From Alkalihalobacillus sp. TS-13 (GTDB lineage Bacteria; Bacillota; Bacilli; Bacillales; Fictibacillaceae), in the NCBI RefSeq assembly GCF_019720915.1, contig NZ_JAHKSI010000001.1, positions 2,294,001 to 2,358,000 on the forward strand: DNA of 64,000 bases. Direction: 5' to 3'. Below the pieces are notes generated by a model. It saw only the letters and a list, made by a program, of their open reading frames with translations, had not been told where the DNA came from and searched no databases. This document shows positions 41,002-50,228 of this stretch, piece by piece. The first letter of the stretch is position 1. Every line of letters starts with the position of its first letter. A program made the translations under genes and the position numbers.

Positions 41002-42542
41002 GTTTGTACATTCTCCTTTGCCTGTTGTTCGATATAATGTTTTCTCAATTGGAACTTCAGAACTTTCCCAGATGCATTCCGTGGTAATTGTTCCATTTGG
41101 TAAAACATGCGCGGCACTTTATACCCTGCTAGCTTTTCACGGCAAAATGCCTTGATTTCCTCTGGATTGATTACTGCCTCTTTTTGGGGGACGATGACGG
41201 CAGCGACGGTTTCACCCCATACTTCGTGAGGTATACCGATAACCGCTGTTTCAAGCACATCCGGATGCGCATAAATCGCTTGTTCCACTTCTGTTGAATA
41301 GACGTTTTCACCCCCGGAGATGATCATGTCCTTTTTACGATCGACTAATGTAATGTAGCCTTCTTCATCCATCGTCGCCAGATCTCCTGTATAAAGCCAT
41401 CCATCACGAAATGTTTCCTGTGTTTCTTCCGATTTATTGTAGTACTCCTTCATTACCGTCTCACCACGGATGATGAACTCCCCTATTTGACCGGTCGCTA
41501 CATCTTCTCCCGTCTCATCAACCACTCGCACCTCGGTATTCGGAATCGGGGTACCCCCTGCTCCGATTTTATCGAGATGGCGGCTCGGTGTGAGACAAAC
41601 ACCTCCTGGACCACCTTCTGTCAACCCGCACAAGTTATAAAACTGTTTATGGCTGAACAGGTCCATGCTCTTCTCTAACAAGGAAAGGGGCATCGGTGCT
41701 GCTCCATACGCACATTTACGGACCGAAGAGAGGTCGAACTCCTTGCCATTCGGAACCTGGAGGAAAAAGTTATACATCGTCGGCACCCCGAAGAACACCG
41801 ATATCCTATGTTCTTCAAATGCTTTCAATGTCTGCACAGGATCGAAATCCTGATAGATCACTTGTGTACATCCTAAAAATGTACTGAGTACCATGAACAA
41901 ATTCAGTTGGGCACAATGATAGAGCGGTGCGATATGGATGACCCGATCCTCTACAGTCAGTCCCATCATTGCAGTCAGGTTGATCCCGACATGAAAGACA
42001 CGATGGTGATCGAAGAGCGCACCTTTCGGCCTCCCTGTCGTTCCGGAGGTATAGAGGATTTCACAGTCATCCGATTCAAGAACTTCAACGTCTGGATTAC
42101 AATCATCAGAGGAAAGGATGCTATCCAGGAGAAGCTGATCTGCAAATGCTTTTTTGCCCGCGCAAATCTTTAGTTCAACCATAGGCGTTTCCTTACAAGC
42201 CCTGTGCATGACCTCAGCAAACTCTTCATCAAACACAACCATTTTTGCATCTGAATCGTTGAGGAGGTACTCAACTTCAGAAGCAGTCAGCCTGAAGTTG
42301 ATTGGTACTGCCACAGCACCAGCCTTCATAAGAGCGTAAAAGACCATCACGAACTGATCTGAGTTTTTCATCATCATCGCGACTTTATCACCTTTTGAGA
42401 GTCCTCTAGCAATAAAGCCATTCGCAAGACGGTTGACCTCTCGATTCAGTTCACTGTAAGTAAAAGAACGTCCTTCACAGACGATAGCTTCTTTGTTTGG
42501 AAGCCTGGTTGCATTCCGAGAAAGCGATAATCCTAGATTCAT
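40998..42542 (-). CDS. Acyl-CoA ligase (AMP-forming) 1 of the operon
   Basis: A 514-residue ANL-superfamily enzyme that activates a carboxylic acid with ATP and CoA. Motifs: P-loop YTSGTTGRPKGAL near 166, YNLCGLTEGGPGG near 300, YTGDLATMDEEGYITLVDRKKD hinge region near 390 (A8), and PRNASGKVLK with the catalytic lysine near 498. Chain-length preference is not readable; members of this branch range from medium/long-chain fatty acids to aromatic acids. Followed with a four-base overlap by the hydroxyacyl-CoA dehydrogenase gene. Confidence 0.9.
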   Translation of the reverse strand: MNLGLSLSRNATRLPNKEAIVCEGRSFTYSELNREVNRLANGFIARGLSKGDKVAMMMKNSDQFVMVFYALMKAGAVAVPINFRLTASEVEYLLNDSDAKMVVFDEEFAEVMHRACKETPMVELKICAGKKAFADQLLLDSILSSDDCNPDVEVLESDDCEILYTSGTTGRPKGALFDHHRVFHVGINLTAMMGLTVEDRVIHIAPLYHCAQLNLFMVLSTFLGCTQVIYQDFDPVQTLKAFEEHRISVFFGVPTMYNFFLQVPNGKEFDLSSVRKCAYGAAPMPLSLLEKSMDLFSHKQFYNLCGLTEGGPGGVCLTPSRHLDKIGAGGTPIPNTEVRVVDETGEDVATGQIGEFIIRGETVMKEYYNKSEETQETFRDGWLYTGDLATMDEEGYITLVDRKKDMIISGGENVYSTEVEQAIYAHPDVLETAVIGIPHEVWGETVAAVIVPQKEAVINPEEIKAFCREKLAGYKVPRMFYQMEQLPRNASGKVLKFQLRKHYIEQQAKENVQT

Positions 42543-42556
42543 AACCTTTCCCTCCT

Positions 42557-44179
42557 TTATTTAGATGTTGTTTGCAAATAATCTTTCAACTGGTCACGTA
42601 ATGCACGTTTTAAAAATTTACCGACAGAGGTTTTCGGTATTTCTTCAAGGAAGACGATATCATCCGGCAGCCACCATTTCACAAATTGTGGACGCAGAAA
42701 ATCCAGCAGCTCCTCTTTCGTCACTTTATCTCTCATCCCATCTTTCAGAACGACACAGGCAAGGGGCCGTTCCTGCCATTCACTATGTGGTACAGCAATG
42801 ACAGTGGCCTCAAATACTGCTTCATGAGCCATTAATGCATTTTCAAGATCGACAGAAGAAATCCATTCCCCTCCGCTCTTAATGAGATCCTTAGTGCGAT
42901 CCATGATCTTGATATTTCCTTCTGGATCGACCGTAACAACATCGCCTGTGTGCAGCCAACCATCCCGGAACGCTTCTTTCGTACGATCATCTTTATAATA
43001 TTCATCCGCTACCCAGTTTCCGCGCAGCAGCAGCTCACCCATTTCTTTTCCGTCCCATTTCACTTCACCGTCTTTACCAATCACTTTCATCTCGACACCA
43101 GGTACGACATATCCTTGCTTACTTCGAAAATCAAGTCGTGCTTCTTCTGAGTATGACTTTTGATGTTTTTTCAGACGTGATACCGTTACAAGAGGACTGG
43201 TCTCCGTCATGCCATAAGCGTGAAGGAATGGGATATTGTATTTCTTCTCAAATGTTTGGATCATCGACTTAGGGGCAGCGGATCCGCCACATAAAATCGC
43301 TCTTAAACTACTTGTATCATAGCTTCCATTTTCAAGCTCTTTCAGAAGAGCGATCCAGATGGTCGGTACACCCGCAGTCAACGTTACGCGATGGTTCTCA
43401 ATCATTTCAGCTAAAACAGCAGGGGTGGGCATCGGTCCAGGGAGGACTTGTGCGGCACCGAACCATACAGACGCAAAAGGAAGACCCCATGCATTCACGT
43501 GGAACATCGGAACGACAGGCATCATCACATCTGATTCGGATATAGCAGCACTATCTGCCAGACCGAGAGACATGGAATGAAGGACGATGCCCCGATGAGA
43601 ATAGAAGACTCCTTTCGGGTTACCTGTGGTTGCTGAAGTGAAACACATTCCTGCCGGATCATTTTCATCAATATCTTTCACGAAATCAAAATTCTCGTCG
43701 CCTTCCCAGAGGAGTTTTTCATAGTGATAGACGTTATGAAGTGTTGTTTCCGGTAGTGTATTGTCATCCGTCATGATGATATAGGCTTGCACCGTCTTCA
43801 GTTCGTGCTGGATTTTTTCAATGATCGGAACCAATTCAGCATCGATGAACAAAACCTTGTCTTCTGCATGATTGATGATATAGGAAATATGCTCTGCAGA
43901 AAGCCTGATATTGATCGTATGCAGGACGCCTCCCATGCCCGGGATTCCGAAATAGGCTGTAAGATGGCGGTGATGGTTCCATGCAAATGTACCGATCCGG
44001 TCCCCTTTCCTGAGTCCTATTTTAGTCAAGGCACTGGATAATCTCCTTGTATCATTTGCCAGCCCGGCATACGTCAAATTGTAGAAACTCGTTGCAGTTC
44101 TTGAATTTATTTCCTTATGCGAGAAATACTTCTCTGCATGTTCTAGCATTGCTGGTACAGTCAATGGAATGTTCATCAT
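42557..44179 (-). CDS. Acyl-CoA ligase (AMP-forming) 2 of the operon, AlkK-like
   Basis: A 540-residue ANL enzyme. Motifs: FTSATTGNPKGVFYSHRG near 185, the block HAYGMTETSPLV near 320, LHTGDVVTVDPEGNIKIMDR near 425, SGGEWISSVDLENAL and KTSVGKFLKRALR with the catalytic lysine. The P-loop SATTGNPKG and the GGEWISS block are typical of medium/long-chain (AlkK-like) ligases. Fifteen bases separate it from ligase 1. Two neighbouring ligases of different subgroups suggest a broad range of acid substrates. Confidence 0.9.
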   Translation of the reverse strand: MMNIPLTVPAMLEHAEKYFSHKEINSRTATSFYNLTYAGLANDTRRLSSALTKIGLRKGDRIGTFAWNHHRHLTAYFGIPGMGGVLHTINIRLSAEHISYIINHAEDKVLFIDAELVPIIEKIQHELKTVQAYIIMTDDNTLPETTLHNVYHYEKLLWEGDENFDFVKDIDENDPAGMCFTSATTGNPKGVFYSHRGIVLHSMSLGLADSAAISESDVMMPVVPMFHVNAWGLPFASVWFGAAQVLPGPMPTPAVLAEMIENHRVTLTAGVPTIWIALLKELENGSYDTSSLRAILCGGSAAPKSMIQTFEKKYNIPFLHAYGMTETSPLVTVSRLKKHQKSYSEEARLDFRSKQGYVVPGVEMKVIGKDGEVKWDGKEMGELLLRGNWVADEYYKDDRTKEAFRDGWLHTGDVVTVDPEGNIKIMDRTKDLIKSGGEWISSVDLENALMAHEAVFEATVIAVPHSEWQERPLACVVLKDGMRDKVTKEELLDFLRPQFVKWWLPDDIVFLEEIPKTSVGKFLKRALRDQLKDYLQTTSK

Positions 44180-44278
44180 AATAAATTCCTCCCTTTATTG
44201 GTCAGATCGACTCAACTTTTATAAACGATTCTGCCTACCCTGTCCGCATTTTCCCATTTTCCTCAAGAGGGGGGCGAT

Positions 44279-45424
44279 TTATAACCCCATTTCTTTTACG
44301 ATGATGGTTTTCATGATCTCGTTCGTTCCGGCGTAAATGGATGCCACTGGAATGTCCCGATATCTTCTTGCAATCTCGTATTCTTCCATATATCCATAGC
44401 CGCCATGCAGCTGCATACATTGTGTAGCGACCTTCCGAGCCATTTCGGTGGTCCAATATTTGGCCATCGAAACTTTCTTGACGACGTTCTTTTTCTGTAT
44501 ATGCTGATCGATAAGATCGTCCAAGAATGTTCTTCCGATCTCGACCTCAGTCGCCATTTCCGCCAAGCGGAACTGGACGGATTGGAAATCACTGATTTTT
44601 CTACCGAATGCTTGTCTATTTTTCACATATTCTACCGTCTGTTTCAGCATTTCTTCTGCAGCGATAACGGCAGCGATCGCAACCACTAACCGTTCCTGCT
44701 GAAGCTGCTGCATCAGATAATAGAATCCCTTTCCTTCTTCACCAAGTAAGTTGTCGACCGGAACTTTTGCATCCTCAAAAATCAATTCTGCCGTATCCTG
44801 ACTATGAAGACCGACTTTATCGAGCTTCTTCCCCCGTTTGAATCCAGGGGTGTCCCGTTCCACTACGACTAAGCTTATCCCTTTATGAGCAGGTATAGCT
44901 TTTGTATCTGTCTTACAAACGACCACGACGAGGTCAGCATGGATTCCATTGGTGATGAACGTTTTTTCACCATTTAATATATAGTGGTCACCATCTTTTT
45001 GAGCTGTCGTTCGAATTCCGGCTAGATCCGACCCAGCACCTGGCTCTGTCATTGCGATCGCTGTAATCACTTCACCGGATATACACTTTGGCAGCCAGCG
45101 TTTCTTTTGTTTTTCGGTTCCGTATTCCTCTATATAAGGAATGACGATATCGTTATGGAGACCAATACCGACCAGGCTTGAACCAACTCTTTCCAATTCC
45201 TCTAAAATGACCACTGAATAAGCAAAATCAGCATTCAAGCCCCCATATGCCTCATCCACACCTGGACATAGAAATCCGTTCTTACCCATCTTCTCCCAGA
45301 AACTTCTCGGTATAAGACGGTCCTTTTCCCATTGCTCGTAATGAGGATACGCTTCCTTTTGAAGAAATTTCCGAAACGCTTCGCGGAAAATATCATGTTC
45401 TTCTTGTAAATACCTTGCTGTCAT
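44279..45424 (-). CDS. Acyl-CoA dehydrogenase
   Basis: A 381-residue flavoprotein catalysing the first oxidation of beta-oxidation. Family blocks: GGLNADFAYSVVILEELERVGSS, ITAIAMTEPGAGSDLAGI (FAD contact), YILNGEKTFITNG, RQAFGRKISDFQSVQF, the LHGGYGYMEEY block near 350 and the C-terminal YAGTNEIMKTIIVKEM with Glu near the catalytic base position. The start at 45424 (MTARYLQEE) has AAGGGGG six bases upstream; longer frames to 45604 run into the preceding ligase gene and lack a site. Second gene of the operon; electrons would go to an ETF not seen here. Confidence 0.93.
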   Translation of the reverse strand: MTARYLQEEHDIFREAFRKFLQKEAYPHYEQWEKDRLIPRSFWEKMGKNGFLCPGVDEAYGGLNADFAYSVVILEELERVGSSLVGIGLHNDIVIPYIEEYGTEKQKKRWLPKCISGEVITAIAMTEPGAGSDLAGIRTTAQKDGDHYILNGEKTFITNGIHADLVVVVCKTDTKAIPAHKGISLVVVERDTPGFKRGKKLDKVGLHSQDTAELIFEDAKVPVDNLLGEEGKGFYYLMQQLQQERLVVAIAAVIAAEEMLKQTVEYVKNRQAFGRKISDFQSVQFRLAEMATEVEIGRTFLDDLIDQHIQKKNVVKKVSMAKYWTTEMARKVATQCMQLHGGYGYMEEYEIARRYRDIPVASIYAGTNEIMKTIIVKEMGL

Positions 45425-45446
45425 TCCCATCCCCCTTTTCCGTGGT

Positions 45447-47015
45447 CTATGGCATTTGTGTTTCTGGATCTCGTTTATATTGTTTTCTAAGCAAAAACTT
45501 TTGGATTTTACCACTTGCATTACGAGGCAATTCGTCAACAAAAATGTAGTTTCTCGGGCGTTTGAAATCTGCAAGTGTTTCACTAGATTTACAGAATTGA
45601 TCAAGTTCTTCCTCAGTCAGTCCTTTATCTTTTTTCACAATGATAGCGGTTACAATTTCTCCCCACTTATCATCAGGAATCCCAAGAACAGCTACATCCA
45701 GAACGCCTTCATGTTCATACAAGACATCTTCAACCTCTCTCGGATAGACGTTCTCACCACCCGTTATGATCATGTCATCCACACGATCGGCTACATAGAG
45801 ATAGCCTTCCTCATCCATATAACCAAGGTCGCCAGAATGGTACCAGCCCTTGTACATGGCATTATCAGTCGCATCCTCCCTGTTAAAGTACCCCATCATC
45901 ATACTCGGACCACGGACGATGATTTCACCGACTTCCCCTGGCGGAAGTATATCTGCTGGGTCTGATGGTCCGTACTCACTCGGACGTACGATCCGGACTT
46001 CATGATTCAAACAAGCCCGCCCTGCTGATCCTGCTTTTGTCAGCTGTTCATCTTCAGATAAGAATGTAATTGCTGGTCCCATCTCCGTCATACCATATGC
46101 TTGTATGAGATCGACACCTAATTTTTCTTTACAAGCTCTGACGAGAGCAGGAGCCATTGGCGCGGCACCATATAAACCAAGACGTAGGCTGCTGATATCA
46201 TAAGCGGAGAGATCTTGTTGGAGCATCATATTCCACATTGTCGGTGCTCCAAAAAACACTGAAATTTTTTCATGGTCGATGACTTGAAGAACTTGTTGAG
46301 GATCAAAATGATGGATGATGACATTCGTTGCGCCGACATGCACTCGTGGAAGGAAACAACAATGGAGCTCAGCACAATGGAACATAGGAGCTGCTACAAG
46401 TCCGCGATCATTTTCAGTCAACTTTTTAACTGCTGCGCATGCCAGACTTTGTTCGACCATATCCCTGTGACGATGCATGACCCCTTTCGGTCGTCCTGTC
46501 GTACCACTCGTGTACATGATGGCATATAGGTCATTTTCCCTAACATCAACATCGGGTTCTTTTGTCGAAGCTTCTCGGACTCTGTTATGATAACTGATTG
46601 CGTATGGCGGACAATTTTTACTGATACACCAGAAGGAAGTACCCGGTATTTGTTCGTGAATGGATGCAATATGCGGTTCAAGCATTTCTTCAAACAAAAA
46701 GACAGTCGGCTCCGCATCCTCAATGATATATGCTACCTCTTGTGCTTTAAGGCGGAAATTGATAGGATTCAGGACTGCTCCGATTTTTGCACATGCAAAA
46801 AATACAGTTGCAAGCTCAGTCGTATTGAACAAGAAAGTAGAGACTCTGTCACCTTTACGGACTCCCGATTCAATAAATGCATTTGCAAGTCGATTTACGT
46901 TTTCATTCCATTCCTGGTATGTCAAGCGTTGATTGGTTGCAGCATCGACAAGGGCTTCTTTATTCGGAAACTTTTGTACAGTCAAATCAAATAATTTGCC
47001 AATCGTAACATACAT
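45447..47015 (-). CDS. Acyl-CoA ligase (AMP-forming) 3, first gene of the operon
   Basis: A 522-residue ANL enzyme. Motifs: MYTSGTTGRPKGVMHRHRD near 170, AYGMTEMGPAI near 300, YHSGDLGYMDEEGYLYVADR near 400, GGENVYPREVE and PRNASGKIQKFLLR with the catalytic lysine. Resembles FadD13/LcfB-like long-chain ligases. The start at 47015 has GAGGAGG upstream. It heads a seven-gene minus-strand operon running to 38110 without an internal terminator. Confidence 0.9.
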   Translation of the reverse strand: MYVTIGKLFDLTVQKFPNKEALVDAATNQRLTYQEWNENVNRLANAFIESGVRKGDRVSTFLFNTTELATVFFACAKIGAVLNPINFRLKAQEVAYIIEDAEPTVFLFEEMLEPHIASIHEQIPGTSFWCISKNCPPYAISYHNRVREASTKEPDVDVRENDLYAIMYTSGTTGRPKGVMHRHRDMVEQSLACAAVKKLTENDRGLVAAPMFHCAELHCCFLPRVHVGATNVIIHHFDPQQVLQVIDHEKISVFFGAPTMWNMMLQQDLSAYDISSLRLGLYGAAPMAPALVRACKEKLGVDLIQAYGMTEMGPAITFLSEDEQLTKAGSAGRACLNHEVRIVRPSEYGPSDPADILPPGEVGEIIVRGPSMMMGYFNREDATDNAMYKGWYHSGDLGYMDEEGYLYVADRVDDMIITGGENVYPREVEDVLYEHEGVLDVAVLGIPDDKWGEIVTAIIVKKDKGLTEEELDQFCKSSETLADFKRPRNYIFVDELPRNASGKIQKFLLRKQYKRDPETQMP

Positions 47016-47321
47016 ATACTCGTTCCTCCTCTTTTTCGATCAAACTTTATCCTCAGCACCTTTGCAGCCCCGACCTTCCTCCTTTTCACTATACTTTTTA
47101 CTTATAATGATTTCGTTGTTATTCAGCTATTTCCTACTGTTTTTTGAATTTTCATACAACTGATAGGAAAAAATTAATTAAAAAAGGATTAATTGTCGAA
47201 AAAAAGGGGTAATACCTTAGTAAACACAGCACTAAATACTCTGCAAACCATTCAGAAGACCGGCTTTTGAACTACAAAAACAATCATAAAAAATTTAACC
47301 AATGGATAGGAGGAATCAGAA

Positions 47322-47663
47322 ATGAGTAGCCTAAAGCTACCTGTTTTCCATAATGGAGACTGGGTTAAGGGGAAAACGATCAATGATGAGATGATTCAAG
47401 GATTTATTCATTCGATTCATCCTGCAAACGGAACAGTAAAAATCACAGTTACTCAATCTGACAATAAAAAAATCCAAGGAAATAATATCGAAACTTTCAT
47501 TCACCGAATCCATCCGTTGACAGCGACAATCGATGATCAAGAGGTCTTCCTTGAAAACCTCATTGACGTTGCCCTTCTTACAAAAGATAGAGAATGGTTC
47601 ATGGAAATTTGGGACAGACTTGATGAACTACGTAAAAACAAACAAGAAACCATGCCTTGCTAG
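47322..47663 (+). CDS. IDEAL-domain protein
   Basis: A 113-residue protein with a C-terminal IDEAL motif, about residues 77-102 (LIDVALLTKDREWFMEIWDRL; family pattern (I/L)D.AL...D.EWF..L), a short segment found in several small Bacillaceae proteins. The N-terminal part (GDWVKGKTI...GFIHSIHP...GTVKITVTQSD) suggests a small beta-barrel. Function unknown; no neighbour gives a pathway. A TAGGAGG site precedes the ATG and a terminator follows. The 47016-47321 gap before it should hold its promoter and that of the divergent fatty-acid operon, but I see no consensus pair I can defend there. Confidence 0.8.
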   Translation: MSSLKLPVFHNGDWVKGKTINDEMIQGFIHSIHPANGTVKITVTQSDNKKIQGNNIETFIHRIHPLTATIDDQEVFLENLIDVALLTKDREWFMEIWDRLDELRKNKQETMPC

Positions 47664-47666
47664 AAA

Positions 47667-47706
47667 GAACAGACAGACCTTTGATGAAAAGGCTGTCTGT
47701 TTTTTC
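47667..47706 (+). terminator. Terminator of the IDEAL-domain gene
   Basis: Arms AACAGACAG / CTGTCTGTT extended by CC/GG around an A/T-rich loop, then TTTTTTC. Confidence 0.88.
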
Positions 47707-47759
47707 TTGTTGAAGGGTGAATTAAACATTTTAGTAAATCATTATTCAAAATTGCAATG

Positions 47760-47911
47760 GTCTGTTAAATTTTAGTGTTGATTAGAAGCGAAATTGACGA
47801 CACTCCTGCAGGAAGAGCGAGCCATGCAAGACCCCACAGCGAGGTACGAGCGAGGAGGCTTGCGGATCGCCCGCGGAAAGGGAGTGAATTTCGCAAAAAT
47901 CAACTCTTAAA
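47760..47911 (+). repeat. MITE-like intergenic repeat, short form
   Basis: About 150 bp with inverted ends (GTTGATT...GCGAAATT...CACTCCT against GGGAGTGAATTTCGC...AATCAAC). Inside: CTCCTGCAGG, CGAGACC-type block (AAGACCCCACAGCGAGG), GAGGAGGCTTGCGGATCGCC, CGCGGAAAGGGAGTG. The left end CTGTTAAATTTTAGTGTTGAT matches that of 24278-24613. Such GC-rich palindromic elements are frequent between genes in Bacillaceae. No open frame. Confidence 0.75.
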
Positions 47912-47939
47912 GAGCCAAATGCGAAATACAACTCCTCAG

Positions 47940-49622
47940 TCAAACTTTCGATCGTTTCGTCGGTTTAGATGCCGGGTTCATGAAAACATCGAAGAATTGA
48001 ACTGGCAATGCTTCTCGATCGAGTTGACTATGCTCCCAAATCTGCTTGCAGTATTGCCTTGCGACTAACAGCTTCCTTTCCCCGCAAATGTCTGCTTCAC
48101 GTAATGCACTCACACTGAAATATGCATCTGCCATTAGATTGGTGATCTTTTTTGCATAATAGGTTTGTCGTTTTTCATCAACAGTGGCAGCATGATGGAT
48201 CAGCTCTCTCAATTCTTTCAACCCTGCATCAACCGGACTCTGATAAGCTTTTGCTTCTTCAGTTAAAACATTCAACTCTTTTTCGATGTAGTCTAAAAAG
48301 AGTTGAGCACCTTGATAGCGGTTCATCAACCTGAGAACCTCAAGGCCAAGGATATTCGCTGTCCCTTCCCAGACCGTCAATACTTGCGCATCTCTTAACA
48401 AACGCGGGGTCACGAAATCCTCAATATACCCATTTCCTCCATGCATTTCTATTGCTTCATGAGAAAAAGTAACTGCTTCTTCCGCTGTTCGCATCTTGAC
48501 AATAGCGATCAAAAGTCGATGAAGTACTTTTTCTTGCTCGGTTACATCTTTACTGGTTCTCATGACTCTATCAAACAAGGAAATTAAACGGAACAATCCT
48601 CCGAGTTGAACCTCCTGCCGCGTAGCCAGATTGACCAAGCTTTCTTGAATCATCGGATAGTTTGAAAGTATATTTCCGAATGCCTCGCGTTGATGTGCGT
48701 ATTGTTTCGCTTCTAGATATGCCCTCTGCATAATTCCGACCGACGCAACTGCATTACACACTCTTGATAGATTCAATGCCTCCATCATATAATGGAATCC
48801 ACGTTTTGAATCCCCAATCAAGTAAGCTTTCGAATTCTCAAACTCTACTTCTGCCGAAGGGACTGCTCTTACTCCAAGTTTATCTTTCAATCTTCTGATT
48901 TTGATATTGTTCAGAGAACCATCTTCATTCTTCCAGGGTACCAGGAATAAGCTCAAACCTTTCGTTCCCGGAGCAGCTCCTTCGATTCTGGCGAGAACGG
49001 TTGCAACACCACATGCGCCTGCGTTGCTTGCAAAATATTTTTCACCAGTCAATCTGTAGTAATCTTTTTCTTTGACCGCTACCGTTTCATTCGCTCCCAC
49101 ATCGGATCCGCCTTGACGTTCAGTCAAGAAAGTAGCACCTTCATACAATTCTGTTTCACCAGTGGATAGGACGTGAGGCAGATACTTCTCCTTCAGCTTT
49201 TCATCCGCATATTGATCCAAAAGATAAGCTGTAGCCATCGTGAGTGTCACAGGACAGTAGAAACCCGGTTCGGACTGGGATAATAGGTAGCCTTGTGCAT
49301 AGGAATATAAATAATCACCATGTATGTTCAGTTCAGGAATTTCTTTATGGACATATCCAACAATGCCAGTGTTATAGGTTTCTTCAATCGTCTGTTTATA
49401 GCCATCATTCAGCCAGACATGTGAAATATCTTCACCGAAACGGTCATATTTGATCAACTTCGGCTGTCCTTCTCGATCGGTATGCCTCGCACGCTCATCA
49501 ATTTCTGTACCACACCGTTCTCCGAATCGTTCCAGCTGTTGAAAGGCCCACTCTTTCATATCTTCCTTGAAATAATGATCCAATACGAATTGAAGGTTCG
49601 GATCTTCACGAAAGAAGTTCAT
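47940..49622 (-). CDS. Acyl-CoA dehydrogenase, AidB-like long form
   Basis: A 560-residue acyl-CoA dehydrogenase with an N-terminal extension and a C-terminal helical extension beyond the usual 380 residues, as in the AidB and long ACAD group. Blocks: GATFLTERQGGSDVGANET (FAD contact), YRLTGEKYFASNA, QREAFGNILSNYP, AIEMHGGNGYIEDF and VWEGTANILGLEVLR. The ERQGGSD form instead of EP.AGSD is typical of AidB-like members. It may oxidise unusual acyl-CoAs (branched, very long) rather than straight chains. It has its own promoter with a palindromic operator and is not part of the adjacent fatty-acid operon. Confidence 0.88.
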   Translation of the reverse strand: MNFFREDPNLQFVLDHYFKEDMKEWAFQQLERFGERCGTEIDERARHTDREGQPKLIKYDRFGEDISHVWLNDGYKQTIEETYNTGIVGYVHKEIPELNIHGDYLYSYAQGYLLSQSEPGFYCPVTLTMATAYLLDQYADEKLKEKYLPHVLSTGETELYEGATFLTERQGGSDVGANETVAVKEKDYYRLTGEKYFASNAGACGVATVLARIEGAAPGTKGLSLFLVPWKNEDGSLNNIKIRRLKDKLGVRAVPSAEVEFENSKAYLIGDSKRGFHYMMEALNLSRVCNAVASVGIMQRAYLEAKQYAHQREAFGNILSNYPMIQESLVNLATRQEVQLGGLFRLISLFDRVMRTSKDVTEQEKVLHRLLIAIVKMRTAEEAVTFSHEAIEMHGGNGYIEDFVTPRLLRDAQVLTVWEGTANILGLEVLRLMNRYQGAQLFLDYIEKELNVLTEEAKAYQSPVDAGLKELRELIHHAATVDEKRQTYYAKKITNLMADAYFSVSALREADICGERKLLVARQYCKQIWEHSQLDREALPVQFFDVFMNPASKPTKRSKV

Positions 49623-49640
49623 TCCATCACCTCTTTATTT

Positions 49641-49688
49641 TTCTGAATATTCAGAAGTCATTATATAGTTTTCAACTATTTTGGTCAA
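49641..49688 (-). promoter_or_regulatory. Sigma-A promoter with palindromic operator
   Basis: On the minus strand TTGACC (49683-49688), 17-base spacer, TATAAT (49660-49665), then a perfect 16-bp palindrome TTCTGAATATTCAGAA (49641-49656) starting a few bases after the -10. The palindrome would cover the transcription start, suiting repression, possibly by a FadR/TetR-type acyl-CoA-responsive regulator. Confidence 0.75.
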
Positions 49689-49712
49689 ATAAATCTGTGA
49701 AATGAAGACTCC

Positions 49713-50099
49713 TTACTTAGAAATCTCACTCATGATTGCGAGGGTATTGTCGTCCAAATCTTTGAAGAAGCACATCCATAGTTCATGGTCACCCATATTT
49801 GCGATCATGTGAGGTTCATCAATAAATGAAACATCGTCTTCTTTAAATTGTTCGTACGTTTTATGGATATCATCTGTCTTGAAATAGATCACAGATCCTC
49901 GGTGATCAAAGCTTTCATTTTCCGGTATCGAAAGCATCAACCTAACACCATTGCAGTTGAAGAATGCCATGCTTTCCATCACAAACAATAAAGGCAGACC
50001 AAGGACTTCTTGATAGAAAGTGACTGCTTTTTGTACGTCTTTTACGTTCAGATTTATTTGACCAATATCACTGAGCCTGCGTTTTTCCGTCTTTTTCAT
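49713..50099 (-). CDS. VOC-family protein (glyoxalase fold)
   Basis: A 128-residue vicinal-oxygen-chelate protein. N-terminal strand and helix IGQINLNVKDVQKAVTFYQEVLGLPLLF, then NCNGVRLMLSIPE, a YFKTDDIHKTYEQF segment and a C-terminal GDHELWMCFFKDLDDNTLAIMSE with the usual Glu replaced by an NTLAIM context. The start at 50099 has GAGGGATATC upstream. Monocistronic, divergent from the disrupted nucleotidyltransferase gene. Substrate unknown. Confidence 0.8.
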   Translation of the reverse strand: MKKTEKRRLSDIGQINLNVKDVQKAVTFYQEVLGLPLLFVMESMAFFNCNGVRLMLSIPENESFDHRGSVIYFKTDDIHKTYEQFKEDDVSFIDEPHMIANMGDHELWMCFFKDLDDNTLAIMSEISK

Positions 50100-50228
50100 G
50101 ATATCCCTCTTCTCATCCATAGTTATCATCAATTATAATAGACTAATAAATTATCTGCTATTTTTTTACAGCACTTTTTCTAAATTCATTTGTAAACTAT
50201 TAATTTATTTGGATTGGAGGAAGATAAA

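Noticed and set aside
47760-47911. Insertion sequence
   Set aside because: Inverted ends are present but the element is about 150 bp and has no transposase frame; MITE-like is the most that can be said.
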